Part shown: positions 8,701-16,070 of the stretch, piece after piece
Numbering within the stretch: the first letter of the stretch is position 1
Layout: every line of letters starts with the position of its first letter
Source of the DNA: Hyphochytrium catenoides
Taxonomy: Eukaryota; Sar; Hyphochytriomycetes; Hyphochytriales; Hyphochytriaceae
Direction of reading: 5' to 3'
Length of the DNA: 21,735 nt
Assembly: GCA_900088475.1 (NCBI GenBank)
Contig: FLMG01001659.1
Span: 1 to 21,735 of the forward strand
The notes under the pieces: generated by a model
The model's database searches: none
Seen by the model: only the letters and a program-made list of their open reading frames with translations
Told to the model about the DNA's origin: nothing
Program-made: the position numbers and the translations under genes

Positions 8701-9699
8701 AACAAAACGTTGCTGGAGAAGCTCTACAATGCCTCTGTGCTGTTTGATCAAGTGAGCAAACCAGAGAACATAGCTTTCATGGCTCCCTTCCGCTCTTTAT
8801 TGAGTGAAAGGATTGACGAGCTGCGACGCCGTTCTCGCCCTGCCTTCTCTTGGTGTCAACCAGCAGCATTGGTTCCCGGTCATCCACAGTTGGAAGCCTT
8901 TCTCCGAGGCCCTGGAGAGAGTTTCACCTATCACGTCGCTCACGGTGGTCTGCCAGGAGCCCGAAAGTTGGCTTCAAACTTCGTGGGCAGGGTGAAAGAT
9001 GGTCACAGCGCCACGGCTTTGCCGGGAGGGAGAGGGAAGGATGCGTATGTGACCGTAAAGAAGACCAAGGCAGTCTTCCAGGCACTCGTTCAGAACTGGG
9101 AAAGAGAGCAGTCTGAGTTAAAGGAGCTGCTAGCAAAGAGACTCACTCTGGGCCGTTCCCCTGAGAAAGAAGAAGAAGACGACGCCAAGCATCAGGAGCA
9201 GCAACAGATCGCTCCAGCCGCGCAGAAGATTCAGCTTGCGGATCTCAATGCTACAGGGGCAGGCAATCAAGTGAAGAAAATAAAAGCGGAAGATCCTCCT
9301 AAAGGCGAAGAAGGGAAGATATGCATGGCAGGTCCTTTGAGCGCGATCAGCTACGCCAGAAGAAGCGTGCCACTGTCTACCGTCCCCGCCGCACAGCAGC
9401 CGCAGCATGGTGTGAGGGCAGAGAAGAACCAGATACCAGGTAGTTTACCTCATAATTCTCTCAAGGCCGCAGTAAAGAGCGTTTCCAAAGAGTCGGCGGA
9501 ATTACCTCGCGCTCCAGAAGATGGCGGACGCACAGTGCAAAGTACCTCTTCTCTACCTGCTGCCGTTTCCTCTTCCTCGTCAGCTACTCATTTAAAGCAA
9601 CGAGAGGTGGAGCAGGAGCAGAGCCCTCCGACAAAGAAGCAAAGAAGTGAAGCTCCTAGAGGGCCTCCGATGGTTGTCGACCTAACGCTGGATGATTAG
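5776..9699 (+). CDS. 2-oxoglutarate/Fe(II)-dependent dioxygenase (prolyl-4-hydroxylase-like fold), nuclear, SUMO-linked
   Basis: A single uninterrupted frame of 1307 codons. The frame opens after a TAG at 5683 and 5776 is its first ATG. Residues about 195-290 are a 2OG-Fe(II) oxygenase domain: His212 and Asp214 (AHRD), His272 (DCEHEL) and Arg282 (GYR) match the Fe- and 2-oxoglutarate-binding residues, and YEGGALVVRHRG is typical of the core strands. Acidic runs at about 375-392 and 490-503 interrupt the protein. A second conserved-looking motif, WYHTALLVIWPR (581-592), occurs in related large proteins as I recall them. A mainly helical region follows, then a block with HPQLEAFLRGP and GGRGKDAYV. 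The C-terminus carries PPTKKQR (1284-1290, NLS-like) and ends VVDLTLDD, a classical SUMO-interacting motif. IKAE (1169-1172) and VKDE (890-893) fit the SUMO-acceptor consensus. It probably hydroxylates a protein in the nucleus; the substrate is unknown. The oxygenase assignment is firm, the nuclear and SUMO role is inference. Confidence 0.93.
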   Translation: MLDGCGEVSNDFCLDLLEAVWSASDGVDHQCGQECTNGRTFAAGGKIDCHDSPLPHHNSSCQEATTAPRLPADGQKTPFLSAVVVEGMGELPLPLTAQDAIKLRAVCEQAPYGHGMATVVDTSVRRAWQLDAKKISFPMNTDLRGGNQGHDPTTKGQEQSKEMQTNSFLSGSVQQLALRAVAAMGLDGSALQVEARLYKLLLYESDGHFKAHRDTEKEEGMFGTLVIQLPTETGYEGGALVVRHRGVNKTFDFSSSGQKDYFFTAFFADCEHELQRVTRGYRLCLVFNLVRQNKEIAINPGDLRGLSEAVARTEVLLRPWCKAIQAEELGASTKGESGFKEEDRTRKQPAAEASGENGERENGGKALADGGSVGEEKEEEGDEEEEDEEEELFFPEKLAIPLRHKYTKKNLSFAGLKGEDRVLAEVLRSCRDQTGQPWLDLHLCIVTKQVYGMPDGYDHYEDYRGRRGIWNRWGSYSYSDDDEEEDEDDDESERRRELEEENGRRSLSGYDMLEIHDTEFDNGCWVGLDDKDLGFVVPIDLDKEIVYDREENSEPFDIDAGPDEDEVEGYTGNAGPTLTYWYHTALLVIWPRCRRIEIACDANFEGALSLVEKLESHKQNAEARVALRKVLAFMERGRNRKDRREGAPWGKHHTPIYMRLLQGNRNKVSVGAARLLRLAVQLEMLLEALQVLKMLGALAQQTPTAHAQSFSYSRSNDYAVSTAEADAVALVVRKFGWKVCSQLVLSLLVPQRFTSDGSSYAHLARRLQSLGEIEAAEAVGKRTLFLFFSSKSASSRGALCAIIHMMLSLPSCLQEYSERLKSSLRGLNSSTLAEIILHLHKARFPSRGDGSDNSASLLLPAPSCSQVPGGSPESACSPCGPEQQAKAISVKDEPLMLEVFTAACRMLTGKELQSSRQLSASQPSYSHSYSFYSTSSKAPPPLPIIPLLETFLWLGNADIFSSMCEAVRQQYRQSGNKTLLEKLYNASVLFDQVSKPENIAFMAPFRSLLSERIDELRRRSRPAFSWCQPAALVPGHPQLEAFLRGPGESFTYHVAHGGLPGARKLASNFVGRVKDGHSATALPGGRGKDAYVTVKKTKAVFQALVQNWEREQSELKELLAKRLTLGRSPEKEEEDDAKHQEQQQIAPAAQKIQLADLNATGAGNQVKKIKAEDPPKGEEGKICMAGPLSAISYARRSVPLSTVPAAQQPQHGVRAEKNQIPGSLPHNSLKAAVKSVSKESAELPRAPEDGGRTVQSTSSLPAAVSSSSSATHLKQREVEQEQSPPTKKQRSEAPRGPPMVVDLTLDD

Positions 9700-9740
9700 G
9701 AAAGAGAAGCAATGCAGAGAACTAGAAAAGCTAGGAAGAT

Positions 9741-9746
9741 AATAAA
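9741..9746 (+). terminator. Candidate polyadenylation signal of the dioxygenase gene
   Basis: AATAAA lies about 42 bases after the TAG stop at 9697-9699, a usual place for a eukaryotic poly(A) signal. Only position and hexamer support it. Confidence 0.4.
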
Positions 9747-11199
9747 GGGGAGGCAAATATAGACACGCTTGAGCGGGAAGTATCAGGGGCTGCAAAAGGC
9801 ATAGAAAATTCTATTGCTCTCCGAGCACCTAAGCTATAAGGAAGAAGAATCCCTTTCGGTCACCAGGTCGCATCAGAAGAAAGAGGATAATCAAGCCGCT
9901 TGATCATGCACTGCCGTTGAGGTTATGAGTTCGAGTCACTAGGATCTAATCCACATGGTACTGAAGGTCATCACCTAATGCTTTGCCAAGCCGGGTAGTT
10001 AGGAGGTACTCCATGTCGCTCTACGAAGAGTCCGGAGAGGGGCGATAAGGCTCCACACTGACTGAGACCAGGGAAACAGGATGCACTTGGTACTCTCTGC
10101 TGAATAGCACTAGTAACATATGTGCATCATTTCCAACAAGAATCACCTTCACGACTGGAAGAGGTCCCAAACAGCTCAATAGACCTTTGCCCGGAGATCC
10201 CTCGATCGAAGTCCACTGTGCCCTTAAAATTCAGCCAAAGGAGGCCCTTACCAGTGCCAAGTAGCACACGACGAGAATAAATCGTTAGTGCCGACTGGTA
10301 AACTTGAGCGTGACGGAGCTAATGTTGCAACAGCGAGCGAATCTGGTACAGCTGCTGTACGTGCCGTGTTCGATATCTTAGGAGACTCTGAGGTCCGGCA
10401 ATAACATCGCTCTGATCTCAGGGCCATAGTTGGCCCTGAATGGTGTCATCATCTTGGTAGAGGCGGCCAGAGTGGGAGCTGCTTAACTGTCGCCATCGAA
10501 TTGATGAATGGCGGGTAAGATATAGGAAGAGTGCTTTTCTCCTCTTGAAGAGGAGCACAACAAGAGCATTTTGCGGCCATAAGGAAGACTGTTTCTCTTT
10601 CACTACCCAGGCCGCAGCAGCGTAACAGGCGAACCAAGCCAGCAGTTGACCAGTTTGTTCCCTAGCAGGCTCCAATCATTGCAAGTTCCTCCTTGCTTAC
10701 TTCCTCTTACTCGTGCGGTTGCCTTCTTCCCCTGTCAGAGCCGCTAGCGGGATTTTCCCTTCTTCGGCCCAAATTTTTAGGTCCTGCCGCTGCTGCTGCG
10801 GAATTGGCATGCAGAACTTCTTGTGGCCCTGCAACCTCTCATGAAGCACGTCTTCTAACTCCAGTCGTGGCTGGCAATATCCTCCTATCCTCCTTTCAAA
10901 CCCTGTTAGTTCCCTTCATTAATATAATATAAGTCTTGTTCTGCCCCGACCACTCCTCGGTTCATCCATGATCCTTACTTCTTCTTAACGCTCTTCCAGT
11001 CCTCTTTCCTGGAGGTAGCTTCCAGAACGCTTACCTACGTCATCCCCGTAGCTGCTCGCCCTCTTCTGCCCCTGCCTCAATCGCAGTGTCATGACGGTCC
11101 GAAAAGAAGAATTAGCTACACAGAGGTAACAAAAATGAAAGTCCAACGCTGCCATCCTACCTACCGTCTCCTTCACTCCACGTACCTAGCCATTGTCTC
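9747..11199. other. No gene seen
   Basis: From 9747 to about 10400 no ORF reaches 60 codons on either strand. A few short ORFs at 10418-10932 have no recognisable features. GTTCGAGTC near 9930 resembles a pol III B box, but no tRNA fold can be drawn around it. Confidence 0.5.
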
Positions 11200-11560
11200 G
11201 CTCGATAAAGTTTTCTTTCTTCCTTACACTCTTTATCTCTCTCTCCATTTCTCTTCTTATATCCTCCCCTATCGCTTCTTTTGTCCTAATCTCTCCCTTT
11301 TCTTTTCCCTATTCTCCTCTCTCATCACTTGGGTCCTGCTTTGCCTTCTGTCTCCTCAGAGCTTCGTTCTACCTCCGTTCTTTCTTCTCTTTGTCTCTCC
11401 CCACTCCATACCTTCTTTGGCTGCACCGTGCTGCTCGCTCGCTTCTCTCCTGCCTCCTCTCTCCAAGCCTCCCTGTCCGTCTTCCGGTTACCTTTCCTTT
11501 TGCTCTCATCCGCTTCGTCTCGCCTCTCTTTACCTCTCTTTAGAGCTTGTTGAATTGTCT
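11200..11560. repeat. Polypyrimidine-rich tract (+ strand)
   Basis: About 360 bases dominated by C and T on the plus strand (TCTCTC, CTTCTT and similar). A 152-codon ORF runs through it, but its Leu/Ser/Phe/Pro composition follows directly from the pyrimidine bias, so I do not call it a gene. In this window, similar tracts fall where candidate introns lie. Confidence 0.8.
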
Positions 11561-12894
11561 TCCCAAGTCTTCACCGGCATCATGGTATCATAGTTCAATC
11601 AGAGTAAACGCGGCTTCTTTCTTGGGTACCCTCTAGACGTACCGAGGATTCTAAGCTTTCCCGATACCACGCGATAATAGAACGAGCTGCAGGGAAGGAA
11701 AGAGAGTCGAGGAGGAGAAAACCATGACTGAGAGCCCAGCTGAAGTGAGCACTGTATGGGCCTTAAGTGCATATTTGGCTGTCTTCTGCCTGCTTTTTGT
11801 CATCTCTTCTTACCCATACGTTCGGCGTCATCCTAGATGCATAGTAACCTAGCGATGATACCGAGGATTTGCGACGCTCATGCCGGAGCCTTCACTGAGA
11901 ACGGGCGTTTACTTATCGTTCGGCTTTCTCGTTTGGCAGTGAAGCCTCAAAGACAGCATTGAGAGAATAATGGAAGCCGCCAATGTGATATCGAACTTCT
12001 ACCCAGGTTTTAGTAGTAGCGGGCTCCTCGTTCCTCAAACTTACTTTTTGTTTCTCCGTTCTCTCCTCTCTTTCTATCCCCAATCCTCTCCTTATACATC
12101 AAAGCCAACGCAGTATTGATCCACCCATTCACCTGACTTAGAGGCGACCAAGAAGACTAAATGAGCCTTAGCAAAATGGTCGGGAAAAGGTGCGACGACG
12201 AAGAAACGAAGGATGATGAAAGAGTAGTAGGTCCTTCCTCCGATCCCCGAGCGAGATATTGCCTCCGATCCCCGAGCAAGAAGTAGTTCAAGACAGAAAC
12301 GGCCGGTATCTTGACTGAATAAAGGCAGCTACTCCCGCTAGATTGAGCTCTAGCACATTTATGGACAAGCTGCCAGCCTGGCCAGCAGACTATTTGCATA
12401 CAACCAATGATTGATATACAGTCCAGATTCTCGAGTCATGTGCTATCAGCTTCCGGACCGGACTGTTTTCGGAGGATAGGTCGTCCTCCTGAGCGCCTGG
12501 TAAGGCAGATGTCTTGCCCCACCCAATCTATATGCCGTCTTGCGGTCTTCCTCCTCTTTTCCCGCCGCTTTTCCCCGCACTGATCTCAAAATGTCTTTAC
12601 CTCCCGTTAAGCTCCTCACGGCTTCACTCTTCTTTCTCTGGGTCTAGCTATCCCTAGTGTCAAGGTTGATTCCTTCGCCAATCGTTTCCTACTCTCCGAG
12701 GAACAATCTCACTACTTTTCGAGGCGGAGGAGCCAGAGCTGTTGGACGAGCAGATTATTTGTGAGCATTACAGATACAGATCAATAGACCCCACTAGGAC
12801 CATGCTGCTAGGAAGCATGAGCACGCAATTATTCAGAGGTGATCTGAAATGAAATACTATCAAAGTATAAGAGAGACCCTGACCAACAGAGAAA
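11561..12894. other. No gene seen; contains a short tandem repeat at 12237-12277
   Basis: No convincing ORF on either strand. CCTCCGATCCCCGAGC occurs at 12237 and 12262, a two-copy repeat with a 25-bp period. ACCGAGGATT recurs near 11640 and 11860. The rest shows no structure I can name. Confidence 0.5.
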
Positions 12895-13160
12895 GGGATT
12901 AAGGGCAGGCAAAGATAGAAGTTCTGGACTGCTGTAGCGCCAGAATGCCAGCGATGAAAGGCACAATAATGTAAGGAGGCAATGCAACAGCCGCTGAACC
13001 CCCTACAGTGGACGGGGAGAGACACGTACGGCCGGCAGTAGTAGTCGGAGGTCTCTTTGTCATAGTAACTGGTATGAGAATAGTACTAGATGGTGGTAAG
13101 CGCAAAGTGTCTGGGAAAAGCATAAAACTGGCTGAGACAGAAACTAAGAAAGACCTGGTC
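12895..13160. repeat. Diverged repeat, copy A
   Basis: This block aligns by eye, with gaps, to 13580-13800. Shared landmarks in the same order are GCAGGCAAAGATAGAAG (12905; GCAGGCAGAGGTAGAAG at 13588), a CTCTTT...ATAGTRA...GGTAT segment, an ACTAG...GTAAGC segment and a GGGAARAGCA...CTGG segment. Both copies hold minus-strand ORFs (about 75-80 codons) rich in hydrophobic residues with a G-S-S/A-A patch, so the ancestor may have been coding. Confidence 0.5.
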
Positions 13161-13579
13161 GTTGGCGCTTATTTCATTTGTCTACCGGACTGAGGTACAT
13201 TGCTCACCTTTTCGGAGAGACAAAATAACGATGGCACATGTTTTGCTTCCCTCATCAGAGCAGGCGCTCCCAGCCAGGAACAACTCACATCAGCAGCATT
13301 GGCGTTGGACAATTGAAAGGAAGAATAAGAGTAATTAGGTAGTGAATCCAGTCCAGCAATTGTCCTAACCAAGCATCCAGGCGCGAACATGTTCCTAGCA
13401 ATCCAGGACAAAACCAGTAACCAAGCGTGAAATTAGCCAAGCACAGCAGACAACCTAAAAACAGCCAACCATAAATAGCAGTATATAAGCGCAAAGCATC
13501 CGACCCAGCTCTCAGCAAAAAAACCTAAGGCCCGGTACTTTAAAACGAAGCAGCTTCCTGCTCACGAAAGGAAAGAGAA
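13161..13579. other. Spacer between diverged repeats; no confident gene
   Basis: A minus-strand frame at 13285-13518 is hydrophobic (YGWLFLGCLLCLANFTLGYW and similar), as in a membrane segment. It lacks an early ATG and has no recognisable motif. It could be an exon or decayed copy related to the flanking repeats. Confidence 0.3.
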
Positions 13580-13810
13580 GCAAAAGCAGGCAGAGGTAGA
13601 AGGCTTAGGAATGATGGCAGCAGCAGCAGGGTGGTGAAAGATGATACGACAGAAGAATCCAGCTACTATGATGAGAGGGGCTGAAGAACCTCGCCGCCAA
13701 TTGGATCTCTCTTTTGTATAGTGATAGGTATCCGTGAGTAATACTAGGCAGTGTAAGCTCATAATGTAAGGGAAGAGCAAAAGGCTGGTGAGAAGGAACA
13801 CTATGTTCCT
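13580..13810. repeat. Diverged repeat, copy B
   Basis: Partner of copy A, about 685 bp away in the same orientation. Identity looks well below that of the 4.7/5.2-kb repeat, so the duplication is probably older. It ends just before the stop codon of the zinc-finger gene, so it may include its 3' flank. Confidence 0.5.
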
Positions 13811-13838
13811 TCTAAGCCCCTTCTTCTGTGTGATACAA

Positions 13839-14411
13839 TTATGGCCACAGGCCAGCCTCTAACGAAGAGAGAGGTCGCTTATGAAGTTTACCATTCGGCT
13901 TTTGTTCGTCTGTGGATCTCTTGCCCACGACCTCAGTGCTTTCCACCAGTTTCTCTTCTGTATCTCCGGTGACGGAGAACACGAGTAGGTTTGGAGGTCG
14001 ATGCTCGTACTGAGTTTTTGGAGGCCGCGATGGTGGTTGAGGCTCCGAAGGTGGCTGCTCCTGCTCACAATGAGGTTGTTCCTGAGTCCCTGGATGCTGC
14101 TGTTGTTCAGCTTGATGCCGAAGATGGAAGGTACAGCGCCCTAACTTCCTAGGATACCGTCCGCATCCTGGAACTCTGCAAGTCGGTGGCCTATAATCGA
14201 GATCAAGAAGTCTTGCGTGCTTTGCACACTTTTTCGTTCTAGATCGGGCGTTCTTGTTGCAATCTGGAACCTCACACTGTACGCATGCAATACCAGCTTG
14301 CCTGGCATGCCGCTGGCATTTGCTTTCTTTTGATCTTCTTGTTCTTGCGCAACCCTCCACATCACACAGCTTGCGGTGCCGCTTTTTCTTCCTCTCCTGC
14401 TGCTGGGTCAT
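13839..14411 (-). CDS. Small basic protein with three C-x4-C-x9/10-C-x2-H zinc-finger units
   Basis: A 190-codon minus-strand ORF with its first ATG at 14411; the open frame extends upstream to 14444 without an ATG. The N-terminus is basic (KKKRHRK, NLS-like). Three repeats follow: Cys16/Cys21/Cys32/His35, Cys46/Cys51/Cys62/His65 and Cys78/Cys83/Cys93/His96, with 10-12-residue linkers. The first four residues of each finger resemble one another (CDVEGC, CEVPDC, CRVPGC). The spacing matches the WRKY19-like zinc finger found in plants, stramenopiles and other protists; it differs from the EsV-1-7 repeat of brown algae, which has a longer Cys-Cys spacer. The C-terminal half is Gln/Pro-rich and disordered. 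It may bind DNA, RNA or protein in the nucleus. Conserved metal ligands make a real gene likely; an upstream exon cannot be excluded. No AATAAA is seen close downstream. Confidence 0.75.
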   Translation of the reverse strand: MTQQQERKKKRHRKLCDVEGCARTRRSKESKCQRHARQAGIACVQCEVPDCNKNARSRTKKCAKHARLLDLDYRPPTCRVPGCGRYPRKLGRCTFHLRHQAEQQQHPGTQEQPHCEQEQPPSEPQPPSRPPKTQYEHRPPNLLVFSVTGDTEEKLVESTEVVGKRSTDEQKPNGKLHKRPLSSLEAGLWP

Positions 14412-15027
14412 CCTAGGGTTACGCGTGCTGCCGCTGTTCAGCACTGGCTCCTCCTTCGTCGTCTTTCGGTGTCTTGCTCAGGCAGGGTTCAGAAGCAGTG
14501 CTCACACAGCATCTTGTCTCCTCCCGCGCCACCTCCTGCAACTTGGTTCTCCTGCAAGCAACTGCCTCAGCAGCGGAACATGATGGCCTCAGCAGCAGGG
14601 CCGTATTTTAGCCAGCAAAAGTGCAGGGGAGAATGAGCCTGAAAGACTTGGTCTATCTCCGTCTTGTTGTACTTAACTTATTAAATTTCAGGACTTGTCT
14701 ATCTTCCTTCTGAGAACTTACAGGTACTCAAGAGATGTCTCTGAACACAATACTTGTACAGTACTGGTAGTAACACGATAATTAGTGACTGCAAGACAAC
14801 AGGGTCTTACTGTACAAATGCCTCAGCAGCAGCAAAAACTTGATGTGCCTCAGCAGCAGGGGGGAAGCCGCAGCAGCAGAAGTTGCCTCAGCATGAGCAG
14901 ATCTTGGGTACTTTACTGGGAGTACCTTGTATCTGTATTAAGCCAGTGAACTATTGGGGGGAATGAGGCTTATTAGCGACTTTCTGCAAGCCTCAAAATT
15001 CTGGACAAACGAGAATCGGACGGTCGA
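14412..15027. other. Intergenic; cluster of a CCTCAGCAGCAG motif
   Basis: TGCCTCAGCAGCAG or a close variant occurs near 14562, 14584, 14819, 14846 and 14885. Between the groups lies a 10-bp inverted repeat, TTGTACAGTA at 14754-14763 and TACTGTACAA at 14808-14817. A 43-codon plus ORF from 14818 begins MPQQQQKLDVPQQQ, but nothing else supports it. No confident gene is seen. Confidence 0.55.
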
Positions 15028-15045
15028 AACCCTAACCCTAACCCT
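15028..15045 (+). repeat. Interstitial telomeric repeat tract 1 (CCCTAA)
   Basis: AACCCTAACCCTAACCCT is three units of the TTAGGG-type telomere repeat, C-rich strand on plus. It sits between 9-bp inverted arms, AATCGGACG (15014-15022) and CGTCCGATT (15046-15054). A second CGTCCGATTTGAG follows 24 bp later at 15070. Confidence 0.9.
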
Positions 15046-15495
15046 CGTCCGATTTGAGACCGACCACTTCGTCCGATTTGAGTGCAAAAAGTGTTCTGCA
15101 ACCATCACTTCTCGGCAAATTTTCAATGGGTAGGGTAACTCCCGAAATTAGTTTTCGTGAAAAAGAGAAAGAGAAAAAGAAGAAGAAGAAGAGCAAGAGA
15201 AGAGAAAGAAGAAGAAAAGAAGAATGACAAAGAAGTGGTGGAACAAACCAGAGCAGACGACAAAGATTAGGATCAGAAGGAAGACAGAAGAGGGAAGAAA
15301 GAAGAGAGAGGAAAAGGAAGATGAAAGAAGAAGAAGAAAAGGTAAAAGAAGAAGACAAGAAGGAAAAAAAGAAGAAAGGTAAGAGGAAGAAGAGACGAAG
15401 AAGAAGTCACCTTGGACTATCTCTTTCTCTTCCATTTTCCTGAATGTCGGGCCCCATCCTTCTTTCCTTCTTGCGATGGTCGCCGTTTTATGCAT
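15038..15495 (-). CDS. Candidate two-exon small protein gene bracketed by telomeric repeats
   Basis: Exon 1 (15495-15411) starts at an ATG and encodes 28 residues (MHKTATIARRKEGWG...), ending at CCAAG|GTGACT. A pyrimidine-rich intron (272 nt on the sense strand) leads to ACTAATTTCGGGAG|TT, with a branch-point-like ACTAAT. Exon 2 (15138-15038) continues in phase with VTLPIENLPRSDGC..., then repeats LKSDEVVG/LKSDEG and stops at a TAG inside telomeric tract 1. The product would be 61 residues. A second acceptor at 15096, also in phase, would give an 80-residue form ending at 14938 that reads through the telomeric repeat as Arg-Val. No domain is recognised. Phase agreement and the donor support the model; the short length and the free choice of acceptor weaken it. 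Confidence 0.35.
15155..15408. repeat. Purine-rich tract (+ strand), inside the candidate minus-strand intron
   Basis: Almost only A and G on the plus strand (GAAGAAGAAG and variants). On the minus strand it is CT-rich and forms the body of the candidate intron. Long ORFs in it are Ser/Leu/Phe-rich products of composition. Confidence 0.85.
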
Positions 15496-15514
15496 GGGTT
15501 AACCCTAACCCTAG
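15496..15514 (+). repeat. Interstitial telomeric repeat tract 2 with a head-to-head junction
   Basis: GGGTTAACCCTAACCCTAG. The first ten bases, GGGTTAACCC, are a perfect palindrome joining a GGGTT end to CCCTAA units. It ends one base before the ATG of the candidate minus-strand gene, where it would act as a telo-box-like element in the 5' leader. Confidence 0.85.
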
Positions 15515-15544
15515 TTGTTGCCACCGCCGCTCGCGGTTGCTTCT

Positions 15545-16070
15545 GCCTTATTCGGCCTCTTCCCTCCATCAGTCTCACTCTCTATCTTTTCTACTACTCT
15601 CTCTCTGGTGACACTCGGGGCTGTTCATCTTCACTCGTCTGCTGTAACCGTTTTCCACCTCCTCCCCCTTATTATCTTCCAAGTCCTCGCTCATTATTTC
15701 TCTGTCTTTCTTCTCCTTGTTAAACTCCTCTCTATCTTCTTAATATACCTTTCATCGCCAAGACTTCAGCTTCCTACTGCCTGTTCTCTCCCTCTGCTTT
15801 GTCCAGCAAGTGTCTGTTAACCGATTTTTTAGTAGCAGCTTTCCTTCCCCTTTTGGTTGGCCTGAGTGTCAACGTTTAACTGATTCCAGCGCTTCTCTAT
15901 CACCTCATTGCTTCTGTTTGTTCTATCGGCTTTCTCTTCCATAGCACTCTTTCTCTCTCATGTCTCGTGTATACGTTTCTATAGCTAATTAATATTCTTC
16001 AGTCCCCATTATTGCTAAACGTTGTTGTCTCTCTCTTTGTCTCTTCGTTCAATCCTCATTGTTGACAGTC
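15545..16070. repeat. Polypyrimidine-rich tract (+ strand)
   Basis: CT-rich over more than 500 bases with scattered ordinary sequence. Plus ORFs at 15412-15820 are composition artefacts (Leu/Ser/Phe/Pro). With the purine tract at 15155-15408 it makes a strand switch near 15.4 kb. Confidence 0.75.

Noticed and set aside
9900-9960. GTTCGAGTC looks like a pol III B box, perhaps a tRNA or tRNA-derived SINE
   Set aside because: The T-stem pairs at only about two of five positions, and no A box or acceptor stem could be placed.
11135-11593. 152-codon ORF in the pyrimidine tract
   Set aside because: Its Leu/Ser/Phe/Pro composition is what CT-rich DNA gives in any frame; no domain or conserved pattern is visible.
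14412-14444. Extending the zinc-finger protein to 14444
   Set aside because: The codon there is GTG; the first ATG of the frame is at 14411.
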